Shown: positions 22,817 to 24,147 of the stretch, in pieces
Position numbering within the stretch: position 1 is the stretch's first letter
Layout of the letters: every line of letters begins with the position of its first letter
NCBI GenBank assembly: GCA_037443765.1
Contig: JBBINS010000024.1
Span: forward strand, 1-24,147
Direction of reading: 5' to 3'
DNA: 24,147 nt
Source of the DNA: CAIKZZ01 sp037443765
GTDB lineage: Bacteria > Pseudomonadota > Gammaproteobacteria > Steroidobacterales > Steroidobacteraceae
Position numbers and translations under genes: made by a program
The notes under the pieces: model-generated
Database searches by the model: none
Seen by the model: the letters and a program-made list of their open reading frames with translations, nothing else
What the model was told of the DNA's origin: nothing

Positions 22817-24147
22817 GCGCCCGTCAGCTCCCGCGTCCGGCGGGCAACGTAGGCCCCGAGCGCCTCGCGGACCCCGGCGTCGAGCGGCGGCGCCACGTAG
22901 TCGGCGAGCAGCTGCTTCCAGATACCGGTCGCCCGGCGCGTCGCGTCGCGGGCGCCGGCGTCGGTCCAGTTCTCGTAGTTCGACCAGTCCGACAGCAGCG
23001 GGCGGTAGAACGCCGACTCGTAGCGTGCCAGCGTGTGCGCGGAGCCGAAGAAATGGCCGCCGGGCGGTACGCTCTTGATCGCGTCGACGGCGATGTCGTC
23101 GTCGTCGAAGTGGATGGGCTTCAGCAGCTCCGCCCAGCCGCGCAGCAGCTCGGCGTCGACGATGATCTTCTCGAGCGAAGCCGCGAGCCCGCCCTCCAGC
23201 CAGCCCGCCGCGTGGTTGATCAGGTGGCTGTGGCTGAGGATCGCCGCCTGCAGCGAGAACGCGGTCTCGTACGTCGACTGCGCATCGACGGCCGGCGAGG
23301 CATTGACCGCGCTCGTGCGCACCGGAATTCTTAGCCGGCGGCCGATCTGCGCGCTCGCGAGCGCCGCGTTGACGTACTCGGGAGTGCCGAAGGCCGGCGA
23401 TCCGGTGCGCATGTCGACGTTCGACGTGAAGCTGCCGATCACGCAGGGCGTTCCGGGGCGCAGCAGCTGGCAAAGCACGACGATCGCGAGCGCCTCCGCG
23501 GTCTGCTGCGTCAGCGCCCCGGCGAGCGTCACCGGGGCCATCGCCCCCATCAGCGTGAACGGCGTGATCACGACGCACTGGCCGTGCCGCGCCATGACCA
23601 TGATGTTGTCGAGGATCTCCTCGTCGACCCGCCGCGGCGAGTTCACGTTGGTTACCGTCATCAGCGTCGGCGCCGCGGCGAGGTCCTCGACGCTGCAGCC
23701 GTGCTCGATGGCCGACATCGCGATCGCGTCCTCCGCCTGGACGCCGCCGACGCCGCGCGCCGCCCAGACGATGTCAGCGTGCTCGACGTGGGCCTGGTAG
23801 GCCGCGAGGTGGCGGATCGCGACCGGCACGTCCACCGGCTCGACGACGATGCCGCCCTGCCAGTGGAGGATGCCGAGCCGGTGCGTGAGCTTGATGATGT
23901 CGCGGAACGACTCGAGGTCGCCGTAGCGCCGCCCGCGTTCGAGGTCGCTGATATTCGGGGCGCCGTTGACCGGGCCGAAATTGACGACGTTGCCGCCGAC
24001 CTGCAGGTCGCGCGCGCGGTTGCGCGCCCTGACCACGAATCGCTCGGGCGCGTGCGCGAGCTGCGCCTCGACGAGCTCGCGGTCGAGCCGCACCATCTGC
24101 GTGGCCTCGTCGACGAGCGCCCCGGCGCGCCGGTAGGTGTCGCGCGC
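22813..24147 (-). CDS. MttB-family methyltransferase, non-pyrrolysine (5' end off window)
   Basis: 444 residues are visible; the family is usually about 480-510, so a few tens of N-terminal residues lie to the right of the window. The frame is open to the edge. It matches the trimethylamine methyltransferase (MttB) superfamily: DEATQMVRLDREL near the visible start, RNRARDLQVGGNVVNFG, LERGRRYGDLESF, and later SPAFGTPEYVNAAL, HLINHAAGWLEGGL and IHFDDDD. No in-frame amber codon occurs, so it is not a pyrrolysine enzyme. Non-Pyl members such as MtgB demethylate glycine betaine, proline betaine or related quaternary amines and pass the methyl to a corrinoid protein. No corrinoid protein or MtgA-like methyltransferase is in the window. 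It heads the operon with the PhnD-like protein. Confidence 0.9.
   Translation of the reverse strand, partial: ARDTYRRAGALVDEATQMVRLDRELVEAQLAHAPERFVVRARNRARDLQVGGNVVNFGPVNGAPNISDLERGRRYGDLESFRDIIKLTHRLGILHWQGGIVVEPVDVPVAIRHLAAYQAHVEHADIVWAARGVGGVQAEDAIAMSAIEHGCSVEDLAAAPTLMTVTNVNSPRRVDEEILDNIMVMARHGQCVVITPFTLMGAMAPVTLAGALTQQTAEALAIVVLCQLLRPGTPCVIGSFTSNVDMRTGSPAFGTPEYVNAALASAQIGRRLRIPVRTSAVNASPAVDAQSTYETAFSLQAAILSHSHLINHAAGWLEGGLAASLEKIIVDAELLRGWAELLKPIHFDDDDIAVDAIKSVPPGGHFFGSAHTLARYESAFYRPLLSDWSNYENWTDAGARDATRRATGIWKQLLADYVAPPLDAGVREALGAYVARRTRELTGA

Noticed and set aside
22813..24147. Pyrrolysine-type (amber-read-through) MttB.
   Set aside because: The frame has no internal TAG; it is continuous through the region where Pyl would be.

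Overview
This is a GC-rich window (roughly 70% GC by eye) packed with genes, with gaps mostly under 200 bp and many GTG starts. Gene content points to a Proteobacterium, most likely an alphaproteobacterium or a related uncultured lineage: a PotB/PotC-type permease pair, a GcvA-like LysR regulator, GMC dehydrogenases, a dimethylglycine dehydrogenase-GcvT fusion, a non-pyrrolysine MttB homologue and an OsmF/YehZYXW transporter. I see no rRNA, tRNA, insertion sequence, CRISPR array or prophage gene. The lineage call is inference from gene families only.

Layout. (1) 1-1071, minus: a TetR/BetI-type regulator that continues in frame, without a stop, into a Rieske oxygenase N-terminus and runs off the left edge. 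(2) 1167-2956, plus: two polyamine/spermidine-type ABC permeases, with no ATPase or binding protein beside them. (3) 5185-2964, minus: a GMC (choline-dehydrogenase-like) flavoenzyme followed by a small HD-domain metalloprotein, divergent from a LysR regulator (5327-6232). (4) 7234-6254, minus: a 3-hydroxyisobutyrate-dehydrogenase-family enzyme. It is divergent from a plus-strand run of MFS transporter, aldehyde dehydrogenase, enolase-superfamily enzyme and Fe(II)/2-oxoglutarate oxygenase (7565-12716). The divergent gap holds an AT-rich dip with an 18-bp near-perfect palindrome. (5) 16928-12697, minus: a dimethylglycine-dehydrogenase-like flavoprotein fused to GcvT, followed by a secreted HAL-family protein that lacks the Ala-Ser-Gly cofactor triad. 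(6) 17121-20929, plus: a complete OsmF-YehY-YehX-YehW importer, followed by a three-His-box membrane desaturase/hydroxylase. (7) 24147-22001, minus: an MttB-family methyltransferase whose 5' end lies outside the window, overlapping by 4 bp a leaderless PhnD-like binding protein.

How it fits together. The common thread is capture and step-by-step breakdown of methylated quaternary amines. The osmoprotectant importer sits head to head with a folate-linked demethylating flavoprotein. An MttB homologue, a BetI-like regulator fused to a Rieske module, a choline-dehydrogenase-like enzyme and a PhnZ/TmpB-like HD protein are all nearby. The MFS-ALDH-enolase-2OG operon looks like a catabolic pathway for a sugar acid or hydroxy acid, or for the skeleton left after demethylation. 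The substrate cannot be named from sequence alone. The strongest oddities are the TetR-Rieske fusion with a Gln in place of a cluster His, and the exported HAL homologue without an MIO triad.
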